This document shows positions 1 through 7,633 of a stretch of 47,949 nt of DNA, piece after piece. The first letter of the stretch is position 1; each line of letters opens with the position of its first letter. The notes under the pieces were generated by a model, which worked only from the letters and a program-made list of their open reading frames with translations, did no database searches and was not told where the DNA came from. This stretch comes from Lentimicrobiaceae bacterium (GTDB taxonomy: Bacteria; Bacteroidota; Bacteroidia; Bacteroidales; F082). The translations under genes and the position numbers were made by a program. The DNA lies in NCBI GenBank assembly GCA_015061295.1, contig SUWU01000019.1, positions 1-47,949 of the forward strand. Direction: 5' to 3'.

Positions 1-357
1 CCCCAAAGGAAAGCCTTAGGAGACGAGAATAAAACTTTATATATTCTTACTGATACGTTCATTGATGAGGTTTTATGTTTGCAAAATTACGAAAAAATTA
101 TTTCTAGATTTTTTTCAATTAAAAAAATATCAACAATAATATTCTCCACGAATCTCTACCTCCACTCATCTTTTCTTAGTTCTTAGCTCTATATCGGTGA
201 GCTGTCCTTAAACGCTATTCCGGTTGTATCTTCATAAGGGGATTTCTATAAATTGCTTTGCAAGTGATTTATAGAAGTCCCCTTAAAATATAGTTACCTT
301 CATTTGTAATAAAAAAGTTTAGATGACGTTCATTATGAAGATTCGTCACTTTATTAT
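1..357. other. Non-coding entry region, 357 nt
   Basis: No convincing coding frame is visible. The stretch is AT-rich and contains a strong inverted repeat (listed separately at 235-285). On the minus strand a TAATTTTG box at 89-82 could be a -7 element for a leftward gene outside the window, and on the plus strand TATGTTTG at 74-81 also fits the -7 consensus. Neither has a well-spaced TTG upstream, so neither is listed as a promoter. No TAnnTTTG box lies close to the ATG at 358. Confidence 0.6.
235..285. repeat. 19-bp inverted repeat / hairpin
   Basis: The arms 235-253 and 267-285 are complementary over 19 positions with a single G.T pair, around a 13-nt loop. The stem begins TAAGGGGATTTCTATAAAT. 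Neither strand has a T-tract directly after it, so it is not a standard intrinsic terminator. It could be a processed RNA structure, a miniature transposable element or two fused insertion-sequence ends. Confidence 0.7.
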
Positions 358-939
358 ATGAAACGTCTTCTTTTAATATCTGCGATTATATTTTTATGCA
401 GCGCGACATTACACGCTCAAAACAAATATTTCCCATTAAAAGGAAAAGTCGTTTCCGCCGACAGTCTCTCTCCCATTCCAAATGTTCATATCATAAGTAA
501 TTTATCTTATTTTGGAACGACATCGGATTTGAATGGAAAGTTTTCGATGCAGATAAGAAGAAACGACAGTCTAAGAGTCAGCAGCATCGGATATACCACA
601 CAGATTATCAATATAAGTTATGACAGCATTGATGCAAACAATTTTGAAATAATGATGGTAAGAGATACCATAATGATAGAGGAAATCGATATTTTCCCTT
701 ACTTAGATTATCACACTGTCAAAAGAATTGTAGATAATTCTCCTATAGCGAAGCCCTTCATCATAAAAGGTGCAAACGATAATATCGAAAATGTTTTATG
801 GCAGAAACCAAGAGAAAATCCAAGAGCTAATATAATTCAAAATCCTATCCAGACTTTATATAATCGTTTCAACAAGAAACAAAGATTGAAAAGAAAATTG
901 GAGAAAAACAGGAGAAAGTATGGGGAGAAAGAACTCTGA
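358..939 (+). CDS. Exported protein with CarboxypepD_reg-like domain
   Basis: A 193-aa protein. Residues 1-21 form a signal peptide (basic start, hydrophobic core, cleavage after A-H-A before Q). Residues about 26-90 match the CarboxypepD_reg-like beta-sandwich common in Bacteroidota, with the pattern G-K-V...P-I-P-N-V...G-T-T-S-D-L-N-G-K-F...S-S-I-G-Y. The rest is a basic tail rich in K, R and N with no known motif. In this phylum the domain usually sits at the N-terminus of TonB-dependent receptors, but here no plug or barrel follows, so it is a stand-alone envelope protein of unknown role. ATG start. The stop codon TGA is the first TGA of a hexamer array (937-969). Confidence 0.8.
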   Translation: MKRLLLISAIIFLCSATLHAQNKYFPLKGKVVSADSLSPIPNVHIISNLSYFGTTSDLNGKFSMQIRRNDSLRVSSIGYTTQIINISYDSIDANNFEIMMVRDTIMIEEIDIFPYLDYHTVKRIVDNSPIAKPFIIKGANDNIENVLWQKPRENPRANIIQNPIQTLYNRFNKKQRLKRKLEKNRRKYGEKEL

Positions 940-969
940 CTCTGACTCTGACTTTGACTCTGACTTTGA
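934..969 (+). repeat. Hexamer array (CTCTGA-type), six units, containing the stop codon
   Basis: Six tandem units of CT(C/T)TGA run from 934 to 969, the last being variant in what follows. TGA occurs at 937, 943, 949, 955, 961 and 967, all in the reading frame of the upstream gene. The first TGA is the stop codon, and the last leucine codon (CTC) is part of the first unit. Confidence 0.9.
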
Positions 970-1021
970 TTTGGCAAGACGTACCAATTACATCTCTTTC
1001 AGTTTCTCAATTTTTGAGATT

Positions 1022-1054
1022 AAAAAAAAGAGCTGCCATTTTATATAGCAGCCC
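1022..1054 (-). terminator. Intrinsic terminator of the bamA-ompH operon
   Basis: On the minus strand a 7-bp stem, GGGCTGC with GCAGCTC (one G.U pair), encloses an 11-nt AT-rich loop and is followed by eight T residues. It lies 38 nt past the ompH stop codon, with a heptamer array in between. Confidence 0.85.
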
Positions 1055-1058
1055 TTAC

Positions 1059-1086
1059 TTTAGTCTTTAGTCTTTCGACTTTAGTC
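1059..1086. repeat. Heptamer array, four units, 3' of ompH
   Basis: On the plus strand four tandem 7-mers read TTTAGTC, TTTAGTC, TTTCGAC, TTTAGTC. The array lies between the stop codon of the minus-strand ompH (1092-1094) and its terminator hairpin. It is close in sequence to the array after metK. Confidence 0.9.
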
Positions 1087-1091
1087 AATTA

Positions 1092-1613
1092 TTATAATCC
1101 TAATTTTGCTTTAACATCTGCAGTGATGTCGATAGCGTTATCGCCAATAAATACGATGGTTCCGCTTTGTGATGATTTGTCGAGGATATATGTAAAACCT
1201 TTTTCTTGACCGACTTGGTCGATAGCAGCTTGTACCTTAGCGATAAGAGGTTCTACTAATTCTAAATATTTAGATTGCAAAGCCATTTCAGCATTAGCTC
1301 TAAATTCATCTATTCTTGTTCCAAGATCATTGATTTCTTTTTCTTTTGATTGACGGATAAGATTCGACATTGTAGCTTGATTTGCTTGATAATCTTGAGC
1401 CTTATTTTGCAATTCTGTCAACATAGCTTGTATCTGTGATTCTAATTCTGCTTGATAAGCTTGAAAATCTTGTTCAATTTTTGTTCTTTCTGGCATTATC
1501 TCAGTGATTGCAGCTGAATCAACATGACCTATTTTCAAAGATTGAGCGTTAACGCCATAACTTACACCAACTGTCAATACGACAGCAAAAAATAACTTTA
1601 CTAATTTCTTCAT
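1092..1613 (-). CDS. OmpH/Skp-family periplasmic chaperone (second copy)
   Basis: About 173 aa from the chosen ATG at 1613, which opens directly into the signal peptide M-K-K-L-V-K-L-F-F. The frame stays open to an ATG at 1640, but that adds a poly-lysine/isoleucine leader. Cleavage is likely after V-N-A before Q. The mature protein has the OmpH pattern: an N-terminal K-I-G-H-V-D-S strand, a long charged coiled coil (about residues 40-125) and a C-terminal segment ending in a beta hairpin (T-Y-I-L-D-K-S...I-V-F-I-G-D). Skp-like trimers hold unfolded outer-membrane proteins in the periplasm for BamA. It is the last gene of the bamA-ompH-ompH run, 81 nt after its paralogue. Confidence 0.88.
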   Translation of the reverse strand: MKKLVKLFFAVVLTVGVSYGVNAQSLKIGHVDSAAITEIMPERTKIEQDFQAYQAELESQIQAMLTELQNKAQDYQANQATMSNLIRQSKEKEINDLGTRIDEFRANAEMALQSKYLELVEPLIAKVQAAIDQVGQEKGFTYILDKSSQSGTIVFIGDNAIDITADVKAKLGL

Positions 1614-1695
1614 TTTTTTTATTTTTTTTATTTTTATCATTCAAAATATCATCGTGCAAAAATAACAATTTTTAATCAACTAACAACGTATAACT

Positions 1696-1723
1696 AATTA
1701 TTCATTGTTAATTGTACATTGTT
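1696..1723. repeat. Heptamer array, four units, overlapping an ompH stop codon
   Basis: On the plus strand the 7-mers AATTATT, CATTGTT, AATTGTA, CATTGTT end inside the stop codon (1722-1724) of the minus-strand ompH paralogue. The same CATTGTT/AATTGTT units recur after bamA and gap. Confidence 0.85.
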
Positions 1724-2288
1724 AATTCTTCTTTCTATCTTCACGGCGTACTGTCTGCATCACGTTACCTATCTCATCGAGTACGTCATCGCTGATGTCA
1801 TTCTTCTCGTTAGAATATAATATTGTCGTTCCAGTAGCCTTATCAAAGACAAAAGCATAATTTTTGATAAGAGCTATCTGATTTATAGCGTTATACACTT
1901 TCTCTTGTATAGGTTGAACGAGTTCATTTCTTTTTGTAAACAATTCACCGTCAGGTCCGAAATATTTCATTTGGAGAGTTTTCACTTCTTGGTCTTTAGC
2001 AAGTATAGCTTCCTCTTTTTTTCTTTTTTGGTCTTCTGAGAGGAGTACCGATTCTGATTGATATTCACGATACATCTCTTCTACTGTCTGTTTCAATTCT
2101 TTTATCTCTTTTTCCCATTTCTCTGAGAGGGCGTTTATTTCCTCTTGAGCATCGCTGTATTCTGGGATATTTTCCAAGATATAATTAGAATCCACATAAG
2201 CTATTCTCTGATTTTGCTGAGCATTAGTAGTTGTGACACTAAGAATAAACATCACTACAAGCAATAAAATTGATTTTGTTGTTTTCAT
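1722..2288 (-). CDS. OmpH/Skp-family periplasmic chaperone (first copy)
   Basis: A 188-aa protein with a signal peptide (M-K-T-T-K-S-I-L-L-L, cleavage near T-N-A before Q-Q-N). An I-A-Y-V-D-S-N-Y-I-L strand follows, then a long highly charged coiled coil at about residues 45-110, and the C-terminal A-F-V-F-D-K...T-I-L-Y-S hairpin typical of OmpH. It should act as a holdase for unfolded outer-membrane proteins en route to BamA, encoded directly upstream (76 nt). Tandem ompH copies after bamA are common in Bacteroidota. The two copies differ clearly, which suggests an old duplication. Confidence 0.9.
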   Translation of the reverse strand: MKTTKSILLLVVMFILSVTTTNAQQNQRIAYVDSNYILENIPEYSDAQEEINALSEKWEKEIKELKQTVEEMYREYQSESVLLSEDQKRKKEEAILAKDQEVKTLQMKYFGPDGELFTKRNELVQPIQEKVYNAINQIALIKNYAFVFDKATGTTILYSNEKNDISDDVLDEIGNVMQTVRREDRKKN

Positions 2289-2310
2289 ATTATTATATTT
2301 TTAAGTTATT

Positions 2311-2366
2311 CATTATTAGTATTAAATTATTAATCATTCATTGTTCATTGTCAATTGTTCATTGTT
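2311..2366. repeat. Heptamer array, eight units, overlapping the bamA stop codon
   Basis: On the plus strand eight consecutive 7-mers can be set out: CATTATT, AGTATTA, AATTATT, AATCATT, CATTGTT, CATTGTC, AATTGTT, CATTGTT. The units nearest the gene are the best conserved, and the last one includes two bases of the bamA stop codon (2365-2367). The array fills most of the bamA-ompH spacer. Confidence 0.8.
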
Positions 2367-5022
2367 AATCAATAGAACCTCCTATTGAGAAGTGGAACTG
2401 ACTCTTATTAGCGTTATTCACACCATATACGTCATCGAATCCATAACCCCAGTCAATGCCGAGCATACCGAACATTGGGAGATATATTCTCACGCCGAGA
2501 CCTGCTGAGCGATATACATCAAACGGGTTGAAATTCTCCACGCCGAGCCAATCGTTACCTGCTTCAACAAAGGCGAGTGCATATATCGTTGCTGTAGGGT
2601 TGAGTGACAGAGGATAACGCAACTCCATAGTATATTTAGTAAATATATTACCTCCGAGATTTTCGTCAGCATAATAATAAGGTGTCAGTGTCTGGTTGCC
2701 ATAGCCTCTCATACCTATTATCTCTCTACCGTCGAAGTTATAGTTTGCTAAGCCATCGCCACCGAGATAGAATCTCTGGAACGGAGTAACACCAATATTT
2801 TGATTATAGCTGCCGAGATAACCGAAGCGTACTCTTGTCATAAGGACGAGTTTATCGTAAAGCTCTGTGTACCAAGCAAGCTTAAACTTCCATTTATGGA
2901 ACTCTACCCAGTGATACATAGCATCTTCGCGTTTAGCTTTATTTTCTAATCCTGGATATTCTTCCTCATAATCCACGCCACTGATTGTAGAATAAGGAGG
3001 TGTCAGTTCGAGAGACATCACCAATTCAGAGCCATAGCGAGGATAAATAGGCTGACTCACCGAGTTACGTCCTACGCTTATATTATAACTGATAACATTG
3101 AACTCTCCCATACCTGTACCAAAGTTAAAGATAGTAGAATAGTTATTCAGCTTATATCTCATCAAGTTGATACCGTGATATATAGTAAAATAGTCATCAG
3201 GCCATGTCAAACGTCTGCCGAGTCCGAAAGAGATACCTGTTGTCTTAAAGCTAGCAAAGTTAGGGCTCGACTTAGAGTATTCGTTAGTATATACCGAATG
3301 ATATATAGATGCCGTGAATGCGTTAGGTTTCTTACCTCCGAGCCAAGGCTCTGTGAAAGAAGCTCCATAATAGAGGTATGAGGTTCCATGAGTCTGTACT
3401 CTGAGTGACAATTTCTGTCCATCACCGCCAGGCAACGGAGTCCAAGAGCCTTTCTTAAACATATTTTTAAAAGAGAAGTTATTGAGTGTCAAGCCAAGTG
3501 TAAGGATAAGTTTATTATATCCCCAGCCTGCGGAGAGTTCTATCTGGTCTGATGAAGTCTCTTCAACTTGATATTCAATATCCACTGTTCCGTCAGTAGG
3601 ATCTGGTTTAATATCAGGATTGAGTGTCTCAGCATTAAAATAACCGAGTGCAGCCAACTCTCTTGTTGTCCTTATAAGATCGCTTCTGCTAAATAGTTGT
3701 CCTGGCTTCGTATATAACTCACGCATTGCCACGTGGTCGTTGGTCTTAGTATTACCTTTTATCGTCACCTTACCTATCGTAGCTTGGTCACCTTCATACA
3801 TACGTATTTCAAGGTCGATGGAATCGTTTTCCACTCTCACCTCAACAGGATCAACGCTGAAGAAGAGATAACCATCATCCATATAAAGTGCGCTGATGTC
3901 GTATCCTCCTTCATTATAAGTAAGGTTGGTCTGTAACAATTCCCTATTATATACGTCGCCTTTTCTGATACCGAGCACTCTGTTAAGATATGCCGTATCG
4001 TATTTTGTATTACCGACCCAATCGATATTACGGAAATAATATTTATTACCCTCCTGCACCTTTATGTTGATGCCGAGGTTCTTATCATCAATTCTATATA
4101 TAGAGTCGCTAATGATATAGGCATCTCTGTATCCATTTTGATTATATCTATCGATGATTTTCTGTTTATCATCTTCGTAATTCTTCTCGAGATATTTAGA
4201 GCTTTTAAAGATACGAGGTCGGTAGTTATCGCAGAAATAATCTGTTATCCTCGTCATTGCCTGTTTAGGTTTAAGTCGGATGAAATCCCACAACGAGTTG
4301 ACTACTGTTGTACCGAGAGGATTAAGAGGGTCGAAGTTACCTTTCACCTTAGTCTCTTTCATTGCTTTACGCAGCTGTGCGTCGGTGAGGTCTTCATTAC
4401 CTTCAATAATTATCTCTGCTATACGTACTTTAGGACCTTTGTCGATGTCTAATGTAAGGTTGACATAATTATCGCGTGTGGTATCTGGTTCTGATGCCAC
4501 CATAACATTCACGTTATGGAAGCCTTTCTCGAAGAAGTAATCCTCTATGATTCTTTTGGTTTTGGTATAAGTATGTTCTGTTGCAACATCACCTCGTGTG
4601 AGATTTATTTTACTTCTAAGCTCATCGGCTTCTGATTTTTTAACGCCTTTGAAGGAGAATTTAGAAATTCTAGGACGTTCTTTAAGATCTATATTAAGGA
4701 ATATCTTTCTTCCTATCTTATTGACACATGTTATACTTACATCTTCGAAGAGACCTTGTTCCCACAATTTTCTTATAGCGTTGGTTATCTTATCACCAGG
4801 CACCTCTATTGTCTCTCCTACCTGTAAGCCCGACAGCATCACGAGCACTTGAGGTTCGAGGTATTTGACGCCTGTCACTGTGATGCCACCTATCTCATAA
4901 TCGCGTGGCATAGAATAGTCTATTTCCGACAAATCGTTGCCCACTTGTATCTGAGCGAGACCTTGTATATTGAAGGTGAATATTGGTATGAGTAATATTA
5001 ATATTTTATAATATCTGAGCAT
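2365..5022 (-). CDS. bamA: Outer-membrane protein assembly factor BamA
   Basis: About 885 aa, the normal size for Bacteroidota BamA. I start at the ATG at 5022; the GTG one codon earlier (5025) is less likely. A signal peptide (to about residue 24, ...G-L-A-Q) is followed by a series of POTRA domains (about 40-430; for example I-T-V-T-G-V-K-Y-L and I-I-I-E-G-N-E-D-L) and then a C-terminal Omp85 beta-barrel (about 470-885) rich in alternating aromatic strands. The barrel contains F-Y-L-G-G-D and the R-G-Y-G motif (I-G-M-R-G-Y-G-N) of the lid-lock loop. BamA folds and inserts barrels into the outer membrane. It starts 5 nt after uppS ends, and both chaperone genes follow it. Confidence 0.97.
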   Translation of the reverse strand: MLRYYKILILLIPIFTFNIQGLAQIQVGNDLSEIDYSMPRDYEIGGITVTGVKYLEPQVLVMLSGLQVGETIEVPGDKITNAIRKLWEQGLFEDVSITCVNKIGRKIFLNIDLKERPRISKFSFKGVKKSEADELRSKINLTRGDVATEHTYTKTKRIIEDYFFEKGFHNVNVMVASEPDTTRDNYVNLTLDIDKGPKVRIAEIIIEGNEDLTDAQLRKAMKETKVKGNFDPLNPLGTTVVNSLWDFIRLKPKQAMTRITDYFCDNYRPRIFKSSKYLEKNYEDDKQKIIDRYNQNGYRDAYIISDSIYRIDDKNLGINIKVQEGNKYYFRNIDWVGNTKYDTAYLNRVLGIRKGDVYNRELLQTNLTYNEGGYDISALYMDDGYLFFSVDPVEVRVENDSIDLEIRMYEGDQATIGKVTIKGNTKTNDHVAMRELYTKPGQLFSRSDLIRTTRELAALGYFNAETLNPDIKPDPTDGTVDIEYQVEETSSDQIELSAGWGYNKLILTLGLTLNNFSFKNMFKKGSWTPLPGGDGQKLSLRVQTHGTSYLYYGASFTEPWLGGKKPNAFTASIYHSVYTNEYSKSSPNFASFKTTGISFGLGRRLTWPDDYFTIYHGINLMRYKLNNYSTIFNFGTGMGEFNVISYNISVGRNSVSQPIYPRYGSELVMSLELTPPYSTISGVDYEEEYPGLENKAKREDAMYHWVEFHKWKFKLAWYTELYDKLVLMTRVRFGYLGSYNQNIGVTPFQRFYLGGDGLANYNFDGREIIGMRGYGNQTLTPYYYADENLGGNIFTKYTMELRYPLSLNPTATIYALAFVEAGNDWLGVENFNPFDVYRSAGLGVRIYLPMFGMLGIDWGYGFDDVYGVNNANKSQFHFSIGGSID

Positions 5023-5027
5023 CACTA

Positions 5028-5777
5028 TTATTTATCGTTTAATTGTTCTGTTGTTTTTCCAAAACGGCGTTCACGACTTTGATAATTTATTATTGCATCG
5101 TAGAGGTCATCTTTACCAAAATCAGGCCATAGTTTATCTGTAAAATAAAATTCTGAATATGCCAATTGCCATAACAAGAAGTTACTTATTCTCTCCTCGC
5201 CACTCGTTCTTATCAGCAGTTCTGGATCTGGCATATCGTTAGTCTGCAAGAAGTTTAAAAAGCATCTCTCATCAATATGTTCAGGCTGCAGTTCTCCTCT
5301 CTTCACCTTCTCTGCTATCATCCTTGCTGCTTGAGCTATCTCCCAACGACCAGAATAACTTAGACACAACGTCAATGTCATTCTATCGTTATTTTTGGTT
5401 TCCTCGATAGCTTTCATCAGAGCATCATAGTTATATTTTGGAAGACGTTGTACATCGCCTATCACGTTAAGACGAATATTATTTTTATGTAATGTAGATG
5501 TTTCTTCTGCTATAGTTCTCGACAAAAGTTTCATCAAGGCATCTACCTCCATCTGCGAGCGGTTCCAGTTCTCTGTAGAAAATGCGTACAAGGTGAGATA
5601 TTTTACTCCTAACTCAGCACACGCCTCTGATACAGCACGCACTGCTCCTACCCCATTCTGATGTCCGAAGACACGCATCTTACCTTGTTTCTTTGCCCAA
5701 CGTCCATTGCCATCCATTATGACAGCGATGTGTTCTGGCAAACGCGACATATCTATTTTATCTTTTATATTACTCAT
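5028..5777 (-). CDS. uppS: Isoprenyl transferase (undecaprenyl diphosphate synthase)
   Basis: A 249-aa cis-prenyltransferase. Residues 21-28 carry the M-D-G-N-G-R-W-A signature, with the Mg-binding aspartate at 22. The A-F-S-T-E-N-W-N-R segment is at about 65-73 and R-T-S-G-E-E-R-I-S-N-F at 190-200. The enzyme condenses farnesyl diphosphate with isopentenyl diphosphate to make the C55 lipid carrier for peptidoglycan, O-antigen and related glycans. It sits between the porG-like gene (10 nt upstream) and bamA (5 nt downstream), a coupling seen in many Bacteroidota. ATG start at 5777. Confidence 0.97.
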   Translation of the reverse strand: MSNIKDKIDMSRLPEHIAVIMDGNGRWAKKQGKMRVFGHQNGVGAVRAVSEACAELGVKYLTLYAFSTENWNRSQMEVDALMKLLSRTIAEETSTLHKNNIRLNVIGDVQRLPKYNYDALMKAIEETKNNDRMTLTLCLSYSGRWEIAQAARMIAEKVKRGELQPEHIDERCFLNFLQTNDMPDPELLIRTSGEERISNFLLWQLAYSEFYFTDKLWPDFGKDDLYDAIINYQSRERRFGKTTEQLNDK

Positions 5778-5787
5778 CTTTTACTAA

Positions 5788-6618
5788 TCAATAATATCTG
5801 CCACTTATTCCTGTGCTACAACCTTTTTTCTTAGGAAGATTGAATTTATATGATATTGTCAATGCTAATATTCCAAACCAATCGCAGTTGTATCCGAGTG
5901 ATGACACATCTCCATTACCACGTTGCATACCTACTTCGTAGTCGCCTGTTGGATCGCTATATTTATAATTACCATTCACCAAAGCAGGTTCTGGATAAAC
6001 ACCAGAAATATCATCTATATAATCGGTAAATGTCTTATGCAGACGCCATTCTAATGTCAATCCTACCCTTTTATGAAGGCTATATTTCACACCAACACCA
6101 AAAGGTATCGACCAGCTGACAAGGCTATAAGGCTCAGCTTGACCTTCTGTACATATAGGCTGTAATGGTGTCGCGTCATCAGGATAATTAGGATTGTAAT
6201 AATGAGGGTTGAAAGTAAATACAGAAACACCTGCGAAGATATAAGGAGTGATGAAATTACGTTTGCTTCCTGTCCAATAATCGAAGAAATTAAACTCTGC
6301 TATGAGAGAAAAGTCGTTAACATTATTTTGAAATCCAAGCTCTCGTTCTGGACGATACGACGACTCCAAATCTGTCGCCAACAAATTTAGATTGGAATAT
6401 TGAAAACGGAATGCCCATCGTGAACTTTGATAATATCTCAGGGAAGCTCCTAAAGCAAGATCGCTTTGAGCAAAATGCAAACTCGGATTAATGTCTCCAA
6501 TGTAATATGACAATCCCGCCGTAGCTCCTATCTCAACAATCTGCGACTTAGCTTCTCTATGAGTCAACATAGACAGCATCATAACTGAGATTATCACAAA
6601 TAACTTACTAATTTTCAT
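5788..6618 (-). CDS. PorG-like (DUF6089) outer-membrane beta-barrel protein
   Basis: About 276 aa, starting at the ATG at 6618; the TTG one codon earlier is less likely. A signal peptide (to about ...A-K-S-Q) leads into the opening I-V-E-I-G-A-T-A-G-L-S-Y-Y-I-G-D-I-N and a series of short amphipathic strands ending with L-A-L-T-I-S-Y-K-F-N. This opening and the position between nadK and uppS match the DUF6089 family, which includes PorG of the type IX secretion system. I infer an outer-membrane barrel. No other PorK/L/M/N genes lie in the window, so a secretion role is not shown here. A -7 box at 6687-6680 suggests this gene begins a transcript running through bamA and both ompH genes. Confidence 0.8.
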   Translation of the reverse strand: MKISKLFVIISVMMLSMLTHREAKSQIVEIGATAGLSYYIGDINPSLHFAQSDLALGASLRYYQSSRWAFRFQYSNLNLLATDLESSYRPERELGFQNNVNDFSLIAEFNFFDYWTGSKRNFITPYIFAGVSVFTFNPHYYNPNYPDDATPLQPICTEGQAEPYSLVSWSIPFGVGVKYSLHKRVGLTLEWRLHKTFTDYIDDISGVYPEPALVNGNYKYSDPTGDYEVGMQRGNGDVSSLGYNCDWFGILALTISYKFNLPKKKGCSTGISGRYY

Positions 6619-6679
6619 CAACTTAATATCTTTCTTTTAAAAAAACACTATCGCATTATGCGAGTTTCAGAACAATCTA

Positions 6680-6687
6680 CAAAAATA
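6680..6687 (-). promoter_or_regulatory. -7 box for porG-uppS-bamA-ompH-ompH
   Basis: On the minus strand it reads TATTTTTG, matching TAnnTTTG, and lies 62 nt upstream of the porG-like ATG in the longest spacer (over 100 nt) of this gene block. No clear TTG at the -33 position was seen. Confidence 0.55.
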
Positions 6688-6732
6688 CGATTTATTTTGT
6701 TTATTTTTAATAAAATTATAATCAAAAAAAAT

Positions 6733-7611
6733 TTAATTTCTCACGTCATTACCCCAGAGGAGTTTACTTCTTATAGTACCGAAGAAATCTTTACTCATCA
6801 CCTTAACCATATTAAGATAAAAGTCGGTCTTCTCCGCCTCTATAAGCATCGATTTATCAATCAACTTATTGCGAGAGTCAAGACCTAAGGCAAACTTCTC
6901 ACAACGACCTTCCACCTTGATTTTAATTTTACTTTTGTCTGGTATAACGACAGGACGTACACTTAAATTGTGTGCTGCTATAGGTGTTATCAAAAAACTA
7001 TCAGTATTAGGTGTCATGATAGGACCTCCCACACTCATGGAGTATGCGGTAGAACCTGTAGGTGTCGCCAATATTATGCCATCTGCCCAATACGTATTCA
7101 ACAGTTTATCATCGATATATACATGTACTATTATCAAAGAGCCATTATTTTCTCTCAGCACGCTAACTTCATTCAAGGCATAATTAATCCCATCAAAAAG
7201 ATTTTCATCGTCTTTAATTTTTATCATGCTACGTCTCTCAATCTCATAATTACCCTCGATGATATTTCTCACAGCATCGCGTGTCTCCTGTGTCGAGACA
7301 CTTGAGAGAAAGCCCAAGTTACCTGTATTAATCCCAAGCACAGGAATCTCAGTATCTTTTATAAGAGGCACAGAGTCCAATATAGTGCCATCACCTCCAA
7401 AGGAAAACAACATATCAACATGGTCGTCAGCGGTCAGGCTGCCATCAAAAAGATTAAAACATATACTATCGTCAAGACAATGTTTTATGTCATTCCAGAA
7501 AGGCTTATATATCACAATATCAACGTCATTATCAGACAATATATCGACCACATCTCTCATAAGTTCGTCGTAGTCGCTACCGAAGGCTTTACCATATAAT
7601 GCTATCTTCAT
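6733..7611 (-). CDS. nadK: NAD kinase
   Basis: A 292-aa ATP/NAD kinase that phosphorylates NAD to NADP. Visible motifs are the diphosphate-binding G-G-D-G at 72-75, G-I-N-T-G-N-L-G-F-L at 93-102, N-E at 147-148, and the T-P-T-G-S-T-A-Y-S loop at 183-191. Length and motif spacing are normal for the family. It starts 22 nt after the Omp85-like gene ends and precedes the porG-uppS-bamA run, a neighbourhood widespread in Bacteroidota. ATG start. Confidence 0.96.
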   Translation of the reverse strand: MKIALYGKAFGSDYDELMRDVVDILSDNDVDIVIYKPFWNDIKHCLDDSICFNLFDGSLTADDHVDMLFSFGGDGTILDSVPLIKDTEIPVLGINTGNLGFLSSVSTQETRDAVRNIIEGNYEIERRSMIKIKDDENLFDGINYALNEVSVLRENNGSLIIVHVYIDDKLLNTYWADGIILATPTGSTAYSMSVGGPIMTPNTDSFLITPIAAHNLSVRPVVIPDKSKIKIKVEGRCEKFALGLDSRNKLIDKSMLIEAEKTDFYLNMVKVMSKDFFGTIRSKLLWGNDVRN

Positions 7612-7633
7612 TTTATCTCCAATTATATATCAA

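Noticed and set aside
74..81. TATGTTTG as a promoter for the gene at 358
   Set aside because: It is 277 nt from the start codon with a strong hairpin in between, and no TTG is spaced correctly upstream.
4138..4452. 104-codon plus-strand frame
   Set aside because: Entirely antisense to bamA POTRA-coding sequence; a shadow frame.
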